Below the pieces are notes generated by a model. That model did not search any database. It was not told the origin of the DNA and was given only the letters and a program-made list of their open reading frames with translations. Both the position numbers and the translations under genes were made by a program. Shown here in pieces: positions 40,199 through 49,167 of a stretch of DNA of 61,062 bases. Numbering within the stretch: the first letter of the stretch is position 1; every line of letters starts with the position of its first letter. This stretch comes from Solimicrobium silvestre (lineage in GTDB: Bacteria; Pseudomonadota; Gammaproteobacteria; Burkholderiales; Burkholderiaceae_D): the NCBI RefSeq assembly GCF_002976435.1, contig NZ_PUGF01000029.1, positions 1-61,062 of the forward strand. The letters run 5' to 3'.

Positions 40199-40257
40199 GT
40201 GATCCTCGATGGAATAGATTAAATTTACTACTAAGTGTTTGTGTTACTGGTTGCTGC

Positions 40258-41691
40258 TTATTGAAATTTACTTCTACCTACTTCAATGTCTGGTTGCTTT
40301 TTAATTGTTGATGAAAATTTTTCGTCCGCTCTGCTCGCTCTATCAGCAAATTGAGTTTGGGCGTTTGCCCTCGTTTTTTGCTGCTTCGCTGCTTGAACAG
40401 GCACTTCGGTAAAATTTTCTGCCAGCTTGTGATACAACGGCGTCGGGCTGATGAATTTTGAGATCCGGCTTGCCACCACCGACGCCGCCATTAACGGCAG
40501 CAGCATTTGATGACTGTTGGTCATTTCCATGCAGATAACGAATGAGGTTACCGGAGCGCGGGTAACGCCCGACAGATATGCAGCCATCACCAACAACACA
40601 ATCGCGCTGTGATCTGCCATTAAAGGAAATAATGCAGCAACGTTGTCGCCGATTCCAGCCCCGACCGAAAGCGATGGCGCAAACACACCACCGGCAATCC
40701 CGCTAATAGATGAAAGTAACGTTGCCAGCAACTTGGCCATGCCGAAATACCACGGCAAGCTTGCCGTATCTTCCAACGACAAGCGCGTTGGCTGGTAGCC
40801 AGTGCCAAATATCAAACCGTTGCAGCTAACACCGATGATGGCAACAATTAAGCCGCAAACAGCCGCAAAGAGTATCGGCCGTTGCTTCACAAAAGCCGCA
40901 AAGCGACTCGGCATGTGAAACGTAGACAAAATAAATAACCGGCTAAACAAGCCGCCGGCGGCACCGCCGACTATTCCGCACAATAAAATGGCGCCCAGGC
41001 TTCCATTCCAATCGAGAAAAGATTCGGTGGTACCAAAATACGTATAGCTGCCCAGTATCGATAAGGAAATTAAACCCGAGCCGATGATCGTCACTAAGGT
41101 TGAGCTATTCGCGTTAAAAACATGTTTTTTACTTAATTCTTCGATAGCAAACATAATTCCCGCTAAAGGAGTGTTGAATGCTGCGGCAATCCCTGCTGCA
41201 CCGCCCGCCAGAATTAAAATGCGACGTGATTCGACGCTTTGAAATGGCCCCCTACCATGAAAGGAGTTCATGACAGCAGCGCCGATTTGAATGGTTGGCC
41301 CTTCTCGACCAATCGAAGCACCAAGCCCGATACCTCCAAGGGTAAGTAACGCTTTGCCTATGGCGATACGCCAGGACAGCAAATAACCAATATTGACATT
41401 TTCCTCAGCATCGGTCGCCGCAATGGTTTGCGGTATACCACTACCCTGCGACCCAGGCACAAAGCGCTTGCCAAGATAGGCTAACAAAGCAAACCCCAGC
41501 GGCATAAACAACAATGGCGCGTAAGGATGCAATTTATTCAAGTGCATGTTAAATGTGCTCATTTGATCACTACCCAACGCCAAGCCTACTGCCATAAGAC
41601 CGACCAAAACCGGCCCGACTATCCAAGCTGATCCACGGTGCCAAATTTCAAGTAGCCGCGCACTAAGTCGCTCAGAATGTTCAGGTATCAT
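40258..41691 (-). CDS. clcA: ClC-type chloride channel / H+-Cl- antiporter
   Basis: Inner-membrane anion transport protein with about ten hydrophobic helices in 477 residues. The three selectivity motifs are readable: GSGIPQ (near residue 83), GREGPTIQIGAA (near 128, containing the gating Glu) and GGVFAPSLSVGAGIG (near 330). The gating glutamate suggests an exchanger rather than a simple channel. The C-terminal tail of about 50 residues is hydrophilic and holds no CBS domain. It diverges from the marR gene over a 129-base gap and is followed on the same strand by the lipoprotein, 59 bases away. Confidence 0.92.
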   Translation of the reverse strand: MIPEHSERLSARLLEIWHRGSAWIVGPVLVGLMAVGLALGSDQMSTFNMHLNKLHPYAPLLFMPLGFALLAYLGKRFVPGSQGSGIPQTIAATDAEENVNIGYLLSWRIAIGKALLTLGGIGLGASIGREGPTIQIGAAVMNSFHGRGPFQSVESRRILILAGGAAGIAAAFNTPLAGIMFAIEELSKKHVFNANSSTLVTIIGSGLISLSILGSYTYFGTTESFLDWNGSLGAILLCGIVGGAAGGLFSRLFILSTFHMPSRFAAFVKQRPILFAAVCGLIVAIIGVSCNGLIFGTGYQPTRLSLEDTASLPWYFGMAKLLATLLSSISGIAGGVFAPSLSVGAGIGDNVAALFPLMADHSAIVLLVMAAYLSGVTRAPVTSFVICMEMTNSHQMLLPLMAASVVASRISKFISPTPLYHKLAENFTEVPVQAAKQQKTRANAQTQFADRASRADEKFSSTIKKQPDIEVGRSKFQ

Positions 41692-41775
41692 TACCGGGTT
41701 GCAATTACATTAAAATTGTTAAAAAAGGGAATTATTTCTTTACGGCATATTATATTGCTATAAATTATATTTGCG

Positions 41776-41789
41776 TAAATTTAAATTTA
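41776..41789. promoter_or_regulatory. Perfect 14-bp palindrome, possible MarR operator
   Basis: TAAATTTAAATTTA at 41776-41789 is a perfect palindrome 31 bases before the marR start, in the clcA-marR divergent region. MarR regulators bind such symmetric sites, commonly in their own promoters. AT-richness makes chance occurrence possible. Confidence 0.35.
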
Positions 41790-41820
41790 GTGCACTTCGC
41801 ACTTGAAATCGAGTCAATAA

Positions 41821-42357
41821 ATGAATAAAAAGAACAGCAATATTCAAGAGCCTTCATCTATATCGGCGACTAACGCGCCGGAGATTAGCGATTCGGCGGC
41901 CCGTCTTGAAATTTTAAGAAAACTACGCATCATCATTCGTGCCGCAGCAAAGCATTCTTCCTGGATAGATAAGCAATGCGGAGTGAATGGCGCGCAACTC
42001 TGGATAATGCAGGAATTACACGAGGCGGGAGCATTACGGATTGGAGAGTTGACGTTAAAACTTGCCGTGCACCAAACCACGACCAGCAATTTGGTCGACG
42101 GTTTAGAAAAACGCGGTTATGTGCAAAAAATGCGCGACCCGAATGATCAGCGCGCCGTCACCGTTACGCTAACTGCACAGGGCTCGCAAATGTTATTGGC
42201 GGCACCCAAACCGGCGCGTGGACTATTACCCGAAGCGCTGATGCAACTTGATCGCAGCAGCTTGAACGTATTAGATCAAGGCTTGCTCGGTCTATTGGAA
42301 AGCATCGACATATTGGATGAAGAACTGGGCATGTTACCGCTCCCTTTTACAATGTAA
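41821..42357 (+). CDS. MarR-family transcriptional regulator
   Basis: Winged-helix regulator of 178 residues. After a polar N-terminal tail of about 27 residues come the dimerisation helix (LEILRKLRIIIRAAAKHSSWID) and the wHTH (LWIMQELHEAGALRIGELTLKLAVHQTTTSNLVDGLEKRGYVQKMRDPNDQRAVTVTLT, quoted in part; about residues 60-120). The DxRA-type wing is intact. The gene diverges from clcA and is followed 35 bases later by glycerate kinase, so either neighbour may be its target. The ligand is unknown. Confidence 0.9.
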   Translation: MNKKNSNIQEPSSISATNAPEISDSAARLEILRKLRIIIRAAAKHSSWIDKQCGVNGAQLWIMQELHEAGALRIGELTLKLAVHQTTTSNLVDGLEKRGYVQKMRDPNDQRAVTVTLTAQGSQMLLAAPKPARGLLPEALMQLDRSSLNVLDQGLLGLLESIDILDEELGMLPLPFTM

Positions 42358-42392
42358 TCATGAGCTAATCATGAAACTATGCAGAGACAATA

Positions 42393-43673
42393 ATGAACTC
42401 ATTCGTCCCTAAAACGTTTTTACTCGAACTGTTCAATTGCGCAGTCAACGCCGTCAGCGCTGAAAAATGCCTGCCGTCCTATTTACCGACGCCACCTGTA
42501 CATGGCAAAACCATTGTCATCGGTGCCGGCAAAGGTGCGGCAGCCATGGCTAGAGTTATCGAACAACACTGGCCGGGTGAAATTTCTGGCCTAGTCGTCA
42601 CTCGCTACGGGCACGGCGCAGATTGTCAAAAAATAGAAGTCGTTGAAGCTGCGCATCCGGTACCTGATGAAGCAGGTCGCCAGGCAGCTGCGCGCATGCT
42701 GAACATGGTGCACGGCTTAACGGAACATGATTTGGTACTGTGTTTGATTTCTGGCGGCGGATCGGCCTTATTATCCTTACCTGCCGAAGGCATTACGCTG
42801 GAACAAAAACAGGCCATCAATAAAGCCTTACTCAAGAGCGGCGCGACCATTGCAGAAATAAATTGCGTGCGCAAACACTTGTCGGCTATCAAAGGCGGCC
42901 GTTTAGCATTAGCCTGCGCACCGGCACGAGTAGTGACGTTGCTGATTTCCGATATACCGGGCGATGACGCTACGATTATCGCCAGCGGCCCAACTTTGCC
43001 GGACGCGACGACTTGTGCAGAAGCACTGGCAATTTTGCGTCACTATGGGATTACTATTCCCGCCAATATTGAACAACATTTAGCATCAAGCGCTGGAGAA
43101 ACACCCAAGCCCGGCGATACGCGCTTTGCCAACAACAGCCACCAAATTATCGCCAGTGCGCAAACCGCATTAACCGCAGCCGCTGACCTTGCCCGCGCTG
43201 CCGGCATTACACCCTATATTTTGTCGGACAAGATGGAAGGCGAAGCACGCGAAGTCGGTAACATGCATGCTGTTCTGGCTAAACAAATTGCCCGGCAAGT
43301 GAATCTACAAGGGCAACCATTTAAAAAACCATGTGTCCTGATTTCTGGTGGAGAAACTACCGTCACTGTGCGTGGCTCTGGCCGCGGCGGGCGCAACGCT
43401 GAATTTTTACTTAGCCTGGCAATTGGGTTAGACGGGCAGCCGGATATCTATGCGATTGCCTGCGACACGGATGGTATTGATGGCTCGGAAGATAACGCCG
43501 GAGCCGTGCTCAGCCCAGACTCCATTGCACGCGCTACTAGCTTGGCAATAGAAGCCCAAGCGCTACTGGACAACAATGATGGTTACGGTTTTTTTAGTGC
43601 GTTAGGGGATTTGGTGATCAGCGGCCCAACCAGAACCAATGTGAATGATTTCCGCGCAGTATTGATTTTGTGA
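42393..43673 (+). CDS. Glycerate 2-kinase (MOFRL family, TtuD/GckA)
   Basis: Phosphorylates D-glycerate to 2-phosphoglycerate, feeding glyoxylate, tartrate or serine-cycle products into glycolysis. The 426 residues carry IVIGAGKGAAAMARV (near residue 35), EAAHPVPDEAG, CLISGGGSALLSLPAEGI, NCVRKHLSAIKGGRLA and LLISDIPGDD. The C-terminal MOFRL part (ISGGETTVTVRGSGRGGRNAEF, DTDGIDGSEDNAGA, ISGPTRTNVNDFRAVLI) is complete. Older annotation calls this family hydroxypyruvate reductase. No glyoxylate carboligase or tartronate semialdehyde reductase gene is in the window. Confidence 0.92.
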   Translation: MNSFVPKTFLLELFNCAVNAVSAEKCLPSYLPTPPVHGKTIVIGAGKGAAAMARVIEQHWPGEISGLVVTRYGHGADCQKIEVVEAAHPVPDEAGRQAAARMLNMVHGLTEHDLVLCLISGGGSALLSLPAEGITLEQKQAINKALLKSGATIAEINCVRKHLSAIKGGRLALACAPARVVTLLISDIPGDDATIIASGPTLPDATTCAEALAILRHYGITIPANIEQHLASSAGETPKPGDTRFANNSHQIIASAQTALTAAADLARAAGITPYILSDKMEGEAREVGNMHAVLAKQIARQVNLQGQPFKKPCVLISGGETTVTVRGSGRGGRNAEFLLSLAIGLDGQPDIYAIACDTDGIDGSEDNAGAVLSPDSIARATSLAIEAQALLDNNDGYGFFSALGDLVISGPTRTNVNDFRAVLIL

Positions 43674-43725
43674 GTGATTCTGTGGGTGAGTTTAGATTAA
43701 TATCGCGTCAAGAATCAGAACTCAC
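43670..43725. terminator. Possible bidirectional hairpin between glycerate kinase and guaD
   Basis: GTGAGTGATTCT (43670-43681) pairs with AGAATCA-GA-ACTCAC (43711-43725), leaving a 2-base bulge. The right arm lies inside the end of guaD. There is no T-tract, so function is uncertain. Confidence 0.35.
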
Positions 43726-45051
43726 ACGCGTATGTACTAAACACCCCGCAGCATAAGTCGCCCAAATAGCCCGATCATCGCCTAGCATAGCCAACACAAA
43801 AAGTAGTTCTTCCAAACTAGTCGTGCATGCCGTGCGCCGCGCTAATAAAGGCGTTGCTTGCAAATCCAGCACAATAAAATCCGCTTCCGCACCAATCTCA
43901 AAACTTCCTATCACACCTTCCAGTTGCATACAGCGTGCAGCGCCTAGCGTCGCTAAATAAAACATGCGCAACGCAGATAAATGCGTACCGCCCAAGCGTG
44001 CCACTTTGTACGCTTCGTTCATGGTTTTAAGCATGCAAAAAGAAGTTCCAGCGCCAACATCGGAAGCTAATGACATCAGCACTTGCTGCGCATCCGCATA
44101 ATCGAAATTAAACAGGCCACTACCGAGAAATAAGTTAGAGGTTGGACAAATGGCGATAGCGGATTGAGTCTGCGCCATACGTGAACGATCAAATTCATCC
44201 AGCCAAATGCAGTGCCCATACATAGATCTGGGACGCAGCATACCGTAATAATCGTAGACATCCAGATAGCTGCGCGCCTTAGGGAATAAAGATTTTATCC
44301 ACGCGACTTCATCCACATTTTCAGCGACATGCGTTTGTAAATACGTATCAGGGTAAGTGCGCGCCAACTCGCCCGCCAACTTTAATTGTGCGTCCGTTGA
44401 GGTCGCTGCAAAACGTGGTGTGATGGCATATAGTTGACGGCCATTTTTATGCCATTTATTGATAAGCGCTTCGCTGTCGCGGGCACTTTGTTCAGCACTG
44501 TCTTGCAGGAATTCCGGGCAATTCCTATCCATCATTACCTTACCCGCCACCATGCGTAAATTGCGTGCTGCGCTCTCGGTAAAAAATGCATCGACCGATT
44601 CGGGATGAACGCTGCAATACACCATGGCGCTAGTGGTACCGCATCGCAGTAATTCATCAAGGAAAAACCGCGCTACCTCCTGTGCATGCTGCGCATCTGA
44701 AAACTGCCGTTCGGTCGGAAAAGTATATTTATCCAGCCACGGCAAAAGACCATCCGCGGGAGAGGCAATCATGTCAGTTTGCGGGTAATGCAGATGGGTG
44801 TCGATAAAGCCGGGCATGAGCAGCTTGCCGCGGTAATCCTGGATAACAACATCTTCTGCAAGCGTATTCTTAAGCTGCGCATAAGCACCGACGGCTTGAA
44901 CTTTACCGTCACAAGCAATCAGTACGCCATCTTCATGCCAAACTGTCGCTTGCGAATCAAATGCCGGGTCATTCGTGAAATATAAAATACTGGCCCGATA
45001 AGCCTGAGTCACATTTTTACCGGCATTCGTGTTTCCAACGGCGCTGTGCAT
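43708..45051 (-). CDS. guaD: Guanine deaminase
   Basis: Amidohydrolase converting guanine to xanthine in purine salvage and breakdown. The 447 residues hold the zinc ligands and active-site motifs FIDTHLHYPQTDMIAS (about 78), KVMMDRNCPEFLQDS, THVAENVDEVAWI, YGHCIWLDEFD, CPTSNLFLGSGLF and ASDVGAGTSF. I choose the ATG at 45051 because AGGA lies about seven bases upstream. A longer frame begins at a TTG at 45081 that touches the plsC stop codon. It follows plsC directly on the minus strand, so the two may share a transcript. Confidence 0.94.
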   Translation of the reverse strand: MHSAVGNTNAGKNVTQAYRASILYFTNDPAFDSQATVWHEDGVLIACDGKVQAVGAYAQLKNTLAEDVVIQDYRGKLLMPGFIDTHLHYPQTDMIASPADGLLPWLDKYTFPTERQFSDAQHAQEVARFFLDELLRCGTTSAMVYCSVHPESVDAFFTESAARNLRMVAGKVMMDRNCPEFLQDSAEQSARDSEALINKWHKNGRQLYAITPRFAATSTDAQLKLAGELARTYPDTYLQTHVAENVDEVAWIKSLFPKARSYLDVYDYYGMLRPRSMYGHCIWLDEFDRSRMAQTQSAIAICPTSNLFLGSGLFNFDYADAQQVLMSLASDVGAGTSFCMLKTMNEAYKVARLGGTHLSALRMFYLATLGAARCMQLEGVIGSFEIGAEADFIVLDLQATPLLARRTACTTSLEELLFVLAMLGDDRAIWATYAAGCLVHTRVSSDS

Positions 45052-45077
45052 ACATATTCCTGACGCTTGTTGATCGA

Positions 45078-45815
45078 TCAAATATCTACCTGCAACGCTT
45101 CCGCCACAGCCAGTCGCGCTGCAGAAGCCAGTTCACGCCGATGCGCGCCTATTGATGAAATTGGTTCCAGACTCTGCAACTCAACGACCACTTCACCGCC
45201 ATTCAGGATGTTATCCATGCTCGCGGCAAAGGTCATGTCGCCGGTGAAATCAACCGCGTGATGCAGCTCACCTGCCGCATTTAAATAGCGCAGTGTGAAT
45301 GGTTGAATCGGTACTTTTGCATGAATCGCTGCTTCAAATAAATTGGCATGAAAAGGTAATACTACGCCTTGCGCTGCAGTGGTTCCTTCAGGGAAAAATG
45401 CCACTCGCTCACCGGCTTCAATCTGATCGATCAGATATTGATAAATGCGTTTTACGTCAGATTTACTGCCGCGTGAAATATAAATAGTGCCAGCCTGCTC
45501 CGCCAACCAACCCAACATAGGCCAGGAGCGGATATCTGATTTAGCGACGAATCGGCATGGCGCCAAACTATTGATGACAAAAATATCCAACCAGGAGATA
45601 TGGTTAGAAATAATTACAGAACCAGTCGGCATGCTGGCTAAATTCATTTTGACACGCACGTTAAAAACAGCCAGCAATTGCTGCGACCAAATTTGAATAC
45701 GGCTTTGCTTGGCTTCTTTACTTAACCACGGAAAAAGTAAAAAACAAATTAACAGGCCACGCACTAAATGCACTGCTACGCGACAAATTTGGAGGTAATA
45801 ACGAAGCTTATTCAC
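45078..45815 (-). CDS. plsC: 1-acyl-sn-glycerol-3-phosphate acyltransferase
   Basis: Membrane acyltransferase that adds the second acyl chain to lysophosphatidic acid in phospholipid synthesis. The 245 residues start with an N-terminal membrane helix (LVRGLLICFLLFPWL). The catalytic HX4D box is NHISWLDIFVI near residue 73, followed by SRGSKSDVKRIYQYL and the FPEGTTAAQG motif near 143, then IQPFTLRYLN. It lies just past the terminator of the pyrimidine operon, the neighbour it often has in Burkholderiales, and may have its own promoter in the 92-base gap. Confidence 0.92.
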   Translation of the reverse strand: MNKLRYYLQICRVAVHLVRGLLICFLLFPWLSKEAKQSRIQIWSQQLLAVFNVRVKMNLASMPTGSVIISNHISWLDIFVINSLAPCRFVAKSDIRSWPMLGWLAEQAGTIYISRGSKSDVKRIYQYLIDQIEAGERVAFFPEGTTAAQGVVLPFHANLFEAAIHAKVPIQPFTLRYLNAAGELHHAVDFTGDMTFAASMDNILNGGEVVVELQSLEPISSIGAHRRELASAARLAVAEALQVDI

Positions 45816-45847
45816 AATAATTCCACAATGATATTTAACCGTATAAA

Positions 45848-45874
45848 AAATCGGGCAGCGTAGCTACCCGATTT
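45848..45874 (-). terminator. Terminator of the yqgE-ruvX-pyrRBX operon
   Basis: A 12-bp stem (AAATCGGGCAGC at 45848-45859 with GCTACCCGATTT at 45863-45874, one mismatch, 3-base loop) is followed on the minus strand by a T-run. It lies 34 bases after the pyrX stop. Confidence 0.88.
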
Positions 45875-45907
45875 GAAGTGTTCATTACAATAGGATTTAT
45901 TGAAGTC

Positions 45908-47185
45908 TTATTGAAGTCGATAAACCACATGCCCCATCACAATTGTGTGATGAACGACAGCAGGTAATGTATAGCTTAAAAATGGCGTATGTTTGCCTTG
46001 ACTGGCTAAGGCTTTTTCTTCCACCAGCCATTCGCCTGCGGGGTTAAAAATGCAAATGTCCGCATTACTTCCCAGGCTAAGTTTGCCAGCATTGAGTCCA
46101 GCTACCCGCGCTGGCTCACTGGTTATTTTTGCGATCGCGACAGATAAATTCACATGACTTTCATTCGCCCATTTCATGGCCAATGACAATAATAATTCCA
46201 ACCCTGTGGCACCTGGTGATGCTTCCGCAAATGGCATCAGTTTTTCATCATCGTCAACTGGCGTATGGTCGGAGCAAATTGCATCTACCGTGCCGTCAAA
46301 CACGGCCATGCGTAACGCATCGCGGTCGCGCGTTGAACGTAGCGGCGGACTTAATCTGGCGTTGGCGTCAAAAAAGCCAATGTCCGCATCGGACAAATGC
46401 AAATGATGCGCGCCCACATCGCAGCTCACATCCAGACCTTCACGCTTGGCTTGACGAACTAATTCAACGCCAGCAGCGGAAGATAAGCGACACAAATGGA
46501 CGCGTGCACCAGTTGCGCGCTGTAATTCAAAAATCGTATGCAAGGCGATGGTTTCGGCCATTACCGGTACGCCAGATAAACCCATGCGCGAAGCAAATGC
46601 GCCGCTATGCGCTACGCCGCCGACACCGATGTGCGCATCTTGCGGACGCAACCAAACGGTGTAGCCAAAAGTTTTTGCATATTGCATGGCGCGCAATAGC
46701 ACGTTGGTATCCAGGATAATTTGTTCAGCCTGAGAAAAACCCACACAACCGGCTTCGGTCAACGCGGCCATTTCAGTCAGCTCCTTACCCTGCAAGCCGA
46801 GCGTTAATGCGCCCAATGGATACACATGCGCTAAACGCTGTGCTCTGGCGCGCTGTTTCAGCATGCCGACCAAACCGGATTCATCCAACACCGGATCAGT
46901 GTCAGGCGGGCACACTAAACTGGTGACACCGCCATGTACTGCGGCGCGTAATTCGGATTCCAATGTAGCTTTATATTCATAACCGGGTTCGCGCAACCGT
47001 GCGCACAAATCAACCAAACCAGGTGCCACGATTAATCCGGTAGCGTCGATGACTTCATCTGCGACAAAATTATCTGGTGCGGTGCCGATTCCTGCAATTT
47101 TTCCAAACACGATGAACAGATCAAGCTGCGCATCAATATCATTCATCGGATCAATTAAATGGCCATTTTTTATATGTAGTTTCAT
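45908..47185 (-). CDS. pyrX: Dihydroorotase-like protein PyrX (probably inactive), partner of aspartate carbamoyltransferase
   Basis: Dihydroorotase homologue of 425 residues that probably supports assembly of the PyrB enzyme rather than catalysing ring closure. The amidohydrolase fold is clear (ATGLIVAPGLVDL, REPG, ICSDHTPV, NAGKLSLGSNADI). However, the metal motif that should read D-x-H-x-H-x-R is DLCARLREPG here, so both histidines are lost, and a later motif reads LCRLSS where a His is usual. Loss of these ligands is the known signature of PyrC-prime/PyrX proteins in Pseudomonas and relatives. An active pyrC must lie elsewhere. It follows pyrB by 5 bases and ends at a strong terminator. 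Confidence 0.9.
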   Translation of the reverse strand: MKLHIKNGHLIDPMNDIDAQLDLFIVFGKIAGIGTAPDNFVADEVIDATGLIVAPGLVDLCARLREPGYEYKATLESELRAAVHGGVTSLVCPPDTDPVLDESGLVGMLKQRARAQRLAHVYPLGALTLGLQGKELTEMAALTEAGCVGFSQAEQIILDTNVLLRAMQYAKTFGYTVWLRPQDAHIGVGGVAHSGAFASRMGLSGVPVMAETIALHTIFELQRATGARVHLCRLSSAAGVELVRQAKREGLDVSCDVGAHHLHLSDADIGFFDANARLSPPLRSTRDRDALRMAVFDGTVDAICSDHTPVDDDEKLMPFAEASPGATGLELLLSLAMKWANESHVNLSVAIAKITSEPARVAGLNAGKLSLGSNADICIFNPAGEWLVEEKALASQGKHTPFLSYTLPAVVHHTIVMGHVVYRLQ

Positions 47186-47190
47186 TTCGC

Positions 47191-48150
47191 CTAGTTCCCC
47201 GCCAAAATACTCATGACCGCCATGCGGACTGCAATCCCAAACGTGACCTGTGGAAGGATCACAGCTTGCGGGCCATCGGCCACCGCTGAATCAATTTCCA
47301 CACCACGGTTCATTGGCCCCGGATGCATGACGATTGCATCTGGTTTTGCCAGCGCCAAACGTTCTGGCGTCAAGCCGTAACTTTTAAAAAATTCTTGCGC
47401 CGAAGGCAGTAACGCGCCGCTCATCCGTTCGTTTTGCAAACGTAGCGTGATGATGACATCCACATCTTTCAAGCCTTCGTTCATGTCGGTAAACACCCGC
47501 ACGCCCATTTGCTCCAAACCGCCGGGCAGCAAGGTGCGTGGTCCGATGGCCCGCACTTCGGGCACGCCTAACGTAGTTAGCGCATGAATGTCAGAGCGGG
47601 CAACGCGACTATGCAAAATATCCCCAACAATCGCCACGCGCAGTTGGGTAAAGTCTTTTTTATAGTGACGTATCGTGTACATATCCAACAAACCCTGAGT
47701 TGGGTGAGCATGGCGACCATCGCCTGCATTCACCACATGCACATGGTTTTGATTGGTGTCGCGCAGATGTTTGGCGATTAAATACGGCGCGCCGGATTGC
47801 GCATGGCGCACCACAAACATGTCGGCATGCATGGCGGCCAAGTTATCAATGGTGTCGAGTAACGATTCACCTTTGCTGGTGCTGGAAGCCGCAATATTTA
47901 AGTTAATGACGTCGGCAGATAAACGTTTTGAAGCAATTTCAAACGTCGTTCTGGTGCGTGTGGAGTTTTCAAAAAATAAATTGAAGACACTTTTTCCGCG
48001 CATCAACGGGACTTTTTTGACTTCCCGATTGCCGATGGAAACAAACGATTCGGCAGTATCTAAAATATGATGAATGACCGACTTGGGCAGGCCTTCGGTG
48101 GTGAGTAAATGCTGCAATTCACCGTGTTGATTTAATTGTGGATTATGCAT
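47191..48150 (-). CDS. pyrB: Aspartate carbamoyltransferase catalytic chain
   Basis: Condenses carbamoyl phosphate and aspartate, the committed step of pyrimidine synthesis. With the ATG at 48150 the protein has 319 residues. The carbamoyl-phosphate site [13 protein letters not shown] is near residue 55. Other signatures are [47 protein letters not shown] and [10 protein letters not shown]. No regulatory chain (pyrI) follows. Instead pyrX does, as expected for the pyrB-pyrX class of enzyme. A TTG at 48177 could extend the frame into pyrR, but no ribosome site favours it. Confidence 0.95.
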   Translation of the reverse strand: MHNPQLNQHGELQHLLTTEGLPKSVIHHILDTAESFVSIGNREVKKVPLMRGKSVFNLFFENSTRTRTTFEIASKRLSADVINLNIAASSTSKGESLLDTIDNLAAMHADMFVVRHAQSGAPYLIAKHLRDTNQNHVHVVNAGDGRHAHPTQGLLDMYTIRHYKKDFTQLRVAIVGDILHSRVARSDIHALTTLGVPEVRAIGPRTLLPGGLEQMGVRVFTDMNEGLKDVDVIITLRLQNERMSGALLPSAQEFFKSYGLTPERLALAKPDAIVMHPGPMNRGVEIDSAVADGPQAVILPQVTFGIAVRMAVMSILAGN

Positions 48151-48151
48151 A

Positions 48152-48730
48152 TTATTTTTTAGTGGGCGTAGGTTCAATATCGTCGTTTTTATGGTCGCTG
48201 ATCTCTACCAAACTCAATATCAGTTTTGATGCTTGCTCTGCTGTTTGATCTGCCACTAACTCACGCTGTAGTTGCAATGATAAATTCAGCGGTAACGTTA
48301 ATTGTTGCGCGACAAAATCAGCGGCATACGGCAATTGACGACCGCCTCGATCAACCAAACACGCTAGCAATATTTGATTTGGTCGACCATAGTCAAATAA
48401 CTCATTAATCGCAGCGCGCGTGGTGCGCCCGGTGAACAGCACATCATCAACCAAAATGATGTTAGCGCCATCCACTTCAAACGGAATCTGGGTAGTTTTA
48501 ACTTCAGCATGCAAACCTTTTTGCGCGTAATCATCGCGGTAAAAGGAAACGTCGATATAGCCGACCGGATTTTTAATCTGGCAATCATGCGCCAAGCGTT
48601 CAGCCAGCCATGCACCACCCGAATAGATTCCCACAATCGCCACATTATTCAAATTGGCGACGGCGGCTTTAATTTGTCTGGCTAACTCCAGATATAAAGC
48701 CTCTGCATCAAATTGCTGAATCGGTTTCAT
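48152..48730 (-). CDS. pyrR: PyrR: uracil phosphoribosyltransferase / pyrimidine regulator
   Basis: Type I phosphoribosyltransferase-fold protein of 192 residues. The PRPP loop [21 protein letters not shown] is near residue 93, with [11 protein letters not shown] and [16 protein letters not shown] also present. In Gram-positive bacteria PyrR binds pyr mRNA. In proteobacteria its regulatory role is less clear, and I see no obvious anti-terminator upstream of this operon. The last 20 residues are a charged, Pro/Thr-rich tail. The start overlaps ruvX by 4 bases, and pyrB begins right after its stop. Confidence 0.93.
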   Translation of the reverse strand: MKPIQQFDAEALYLELARQIKAAVANLNNVAIVGIYSGGAWLAERLAHDCQIKNPVGYIDVSFYRDDYAQKGLHAEVKTTQIPFEVDGANIILVDDVLFTGRTTRAAINELFDYGRPNQILLACLVDRGGRQLPYAADFVAQQLTLPLNLSLQLQRELVADQTAEQASKLILSLVEISDHKNDDIEPTPTKK

Positions 48731-49125
48731 GGGTTCTCGTCAAAGTATTGTTGCAAAATTAGTGCGGCGGCTTGGGCATCAATCACCTCACCGCGCTTGG
48801 CAGAAATAACAGCCGAAGTATAACGCTCATCGACCAAGGTTGTCGTTACCCCAAACCGTCCTTCCAACTGATTTGAAAAGCGTCGGCAACGCACCGTCAT
48901 TTCATGCTCAGCTCCGTCCGGATGGCTAGGCAAACCGACCACGCAATGCGTTACTTGCCATTCTTTTAAAAGAAGTGCAATTGCGTCAAATTTTGCTTGA
49001 TTGGATTCAGCAGAAATTACTGTTAAGGCTTGAGCTTGCTTTAAGAAGGTATTTCCAACGGCGACACCGATACGTTTTAGGCCAAAATCAAAGGCTAATA
49101 AGGTAGTTGCAGTCAATGCACACAT
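48727..49125 (-). CDS. ruvX: Putative pre-16S rRNA nuclease / Holliday junction resolvase RuvX (YqgF)
   Basis: RNase H-fold nuclease needed for maturation of the 16S rRNA 5' end. The 132 residues show the three acidic sites: LAFDFGLKRIGVAVGN (Asp near 13), VVGLPSHPDGAEHEMT and DERYTSA, ending DAQAAALILQQYFD. It lies between yqgE (42 bases upstream) and pyrR (4-base overlap), the standard order in betaproteobacteria. AAGG directly abuts the ATG, so a TTG three codons later (TLLAFDFG register) might be the true start. Confidence 0.92.
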   Translation of the reverse strand: MCALTATTLLAFDFGLKRIGVAVGNTFLKQAQALTVISAESNQAKFDAIALLLKEWQVTHCVVGLPSHPDGAEHEMTVRCRRFSNQLEGRFGVTTTLVDERYTSAVISAKRGEVIDAQAAALILQQYFDENP

Positions 49126-49167
49126 CCTTGCGCAAAAATACTTAGCTTACTTCGCTTACATAAGTTA

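Noticed and set aside
46129-46719. 196-codon plus-strand frame inside pyrX
   Set aside because: Antisense shadow of a conserved gene, rich in Arg and His with no family resemblance.
48152-49125. Search for a PyrR-binding attenuator in the pyr operon
   Set aside because: The spacing between ruvX, pyrR and pyrB is too tight to hold terminator/anti-terminator structures.
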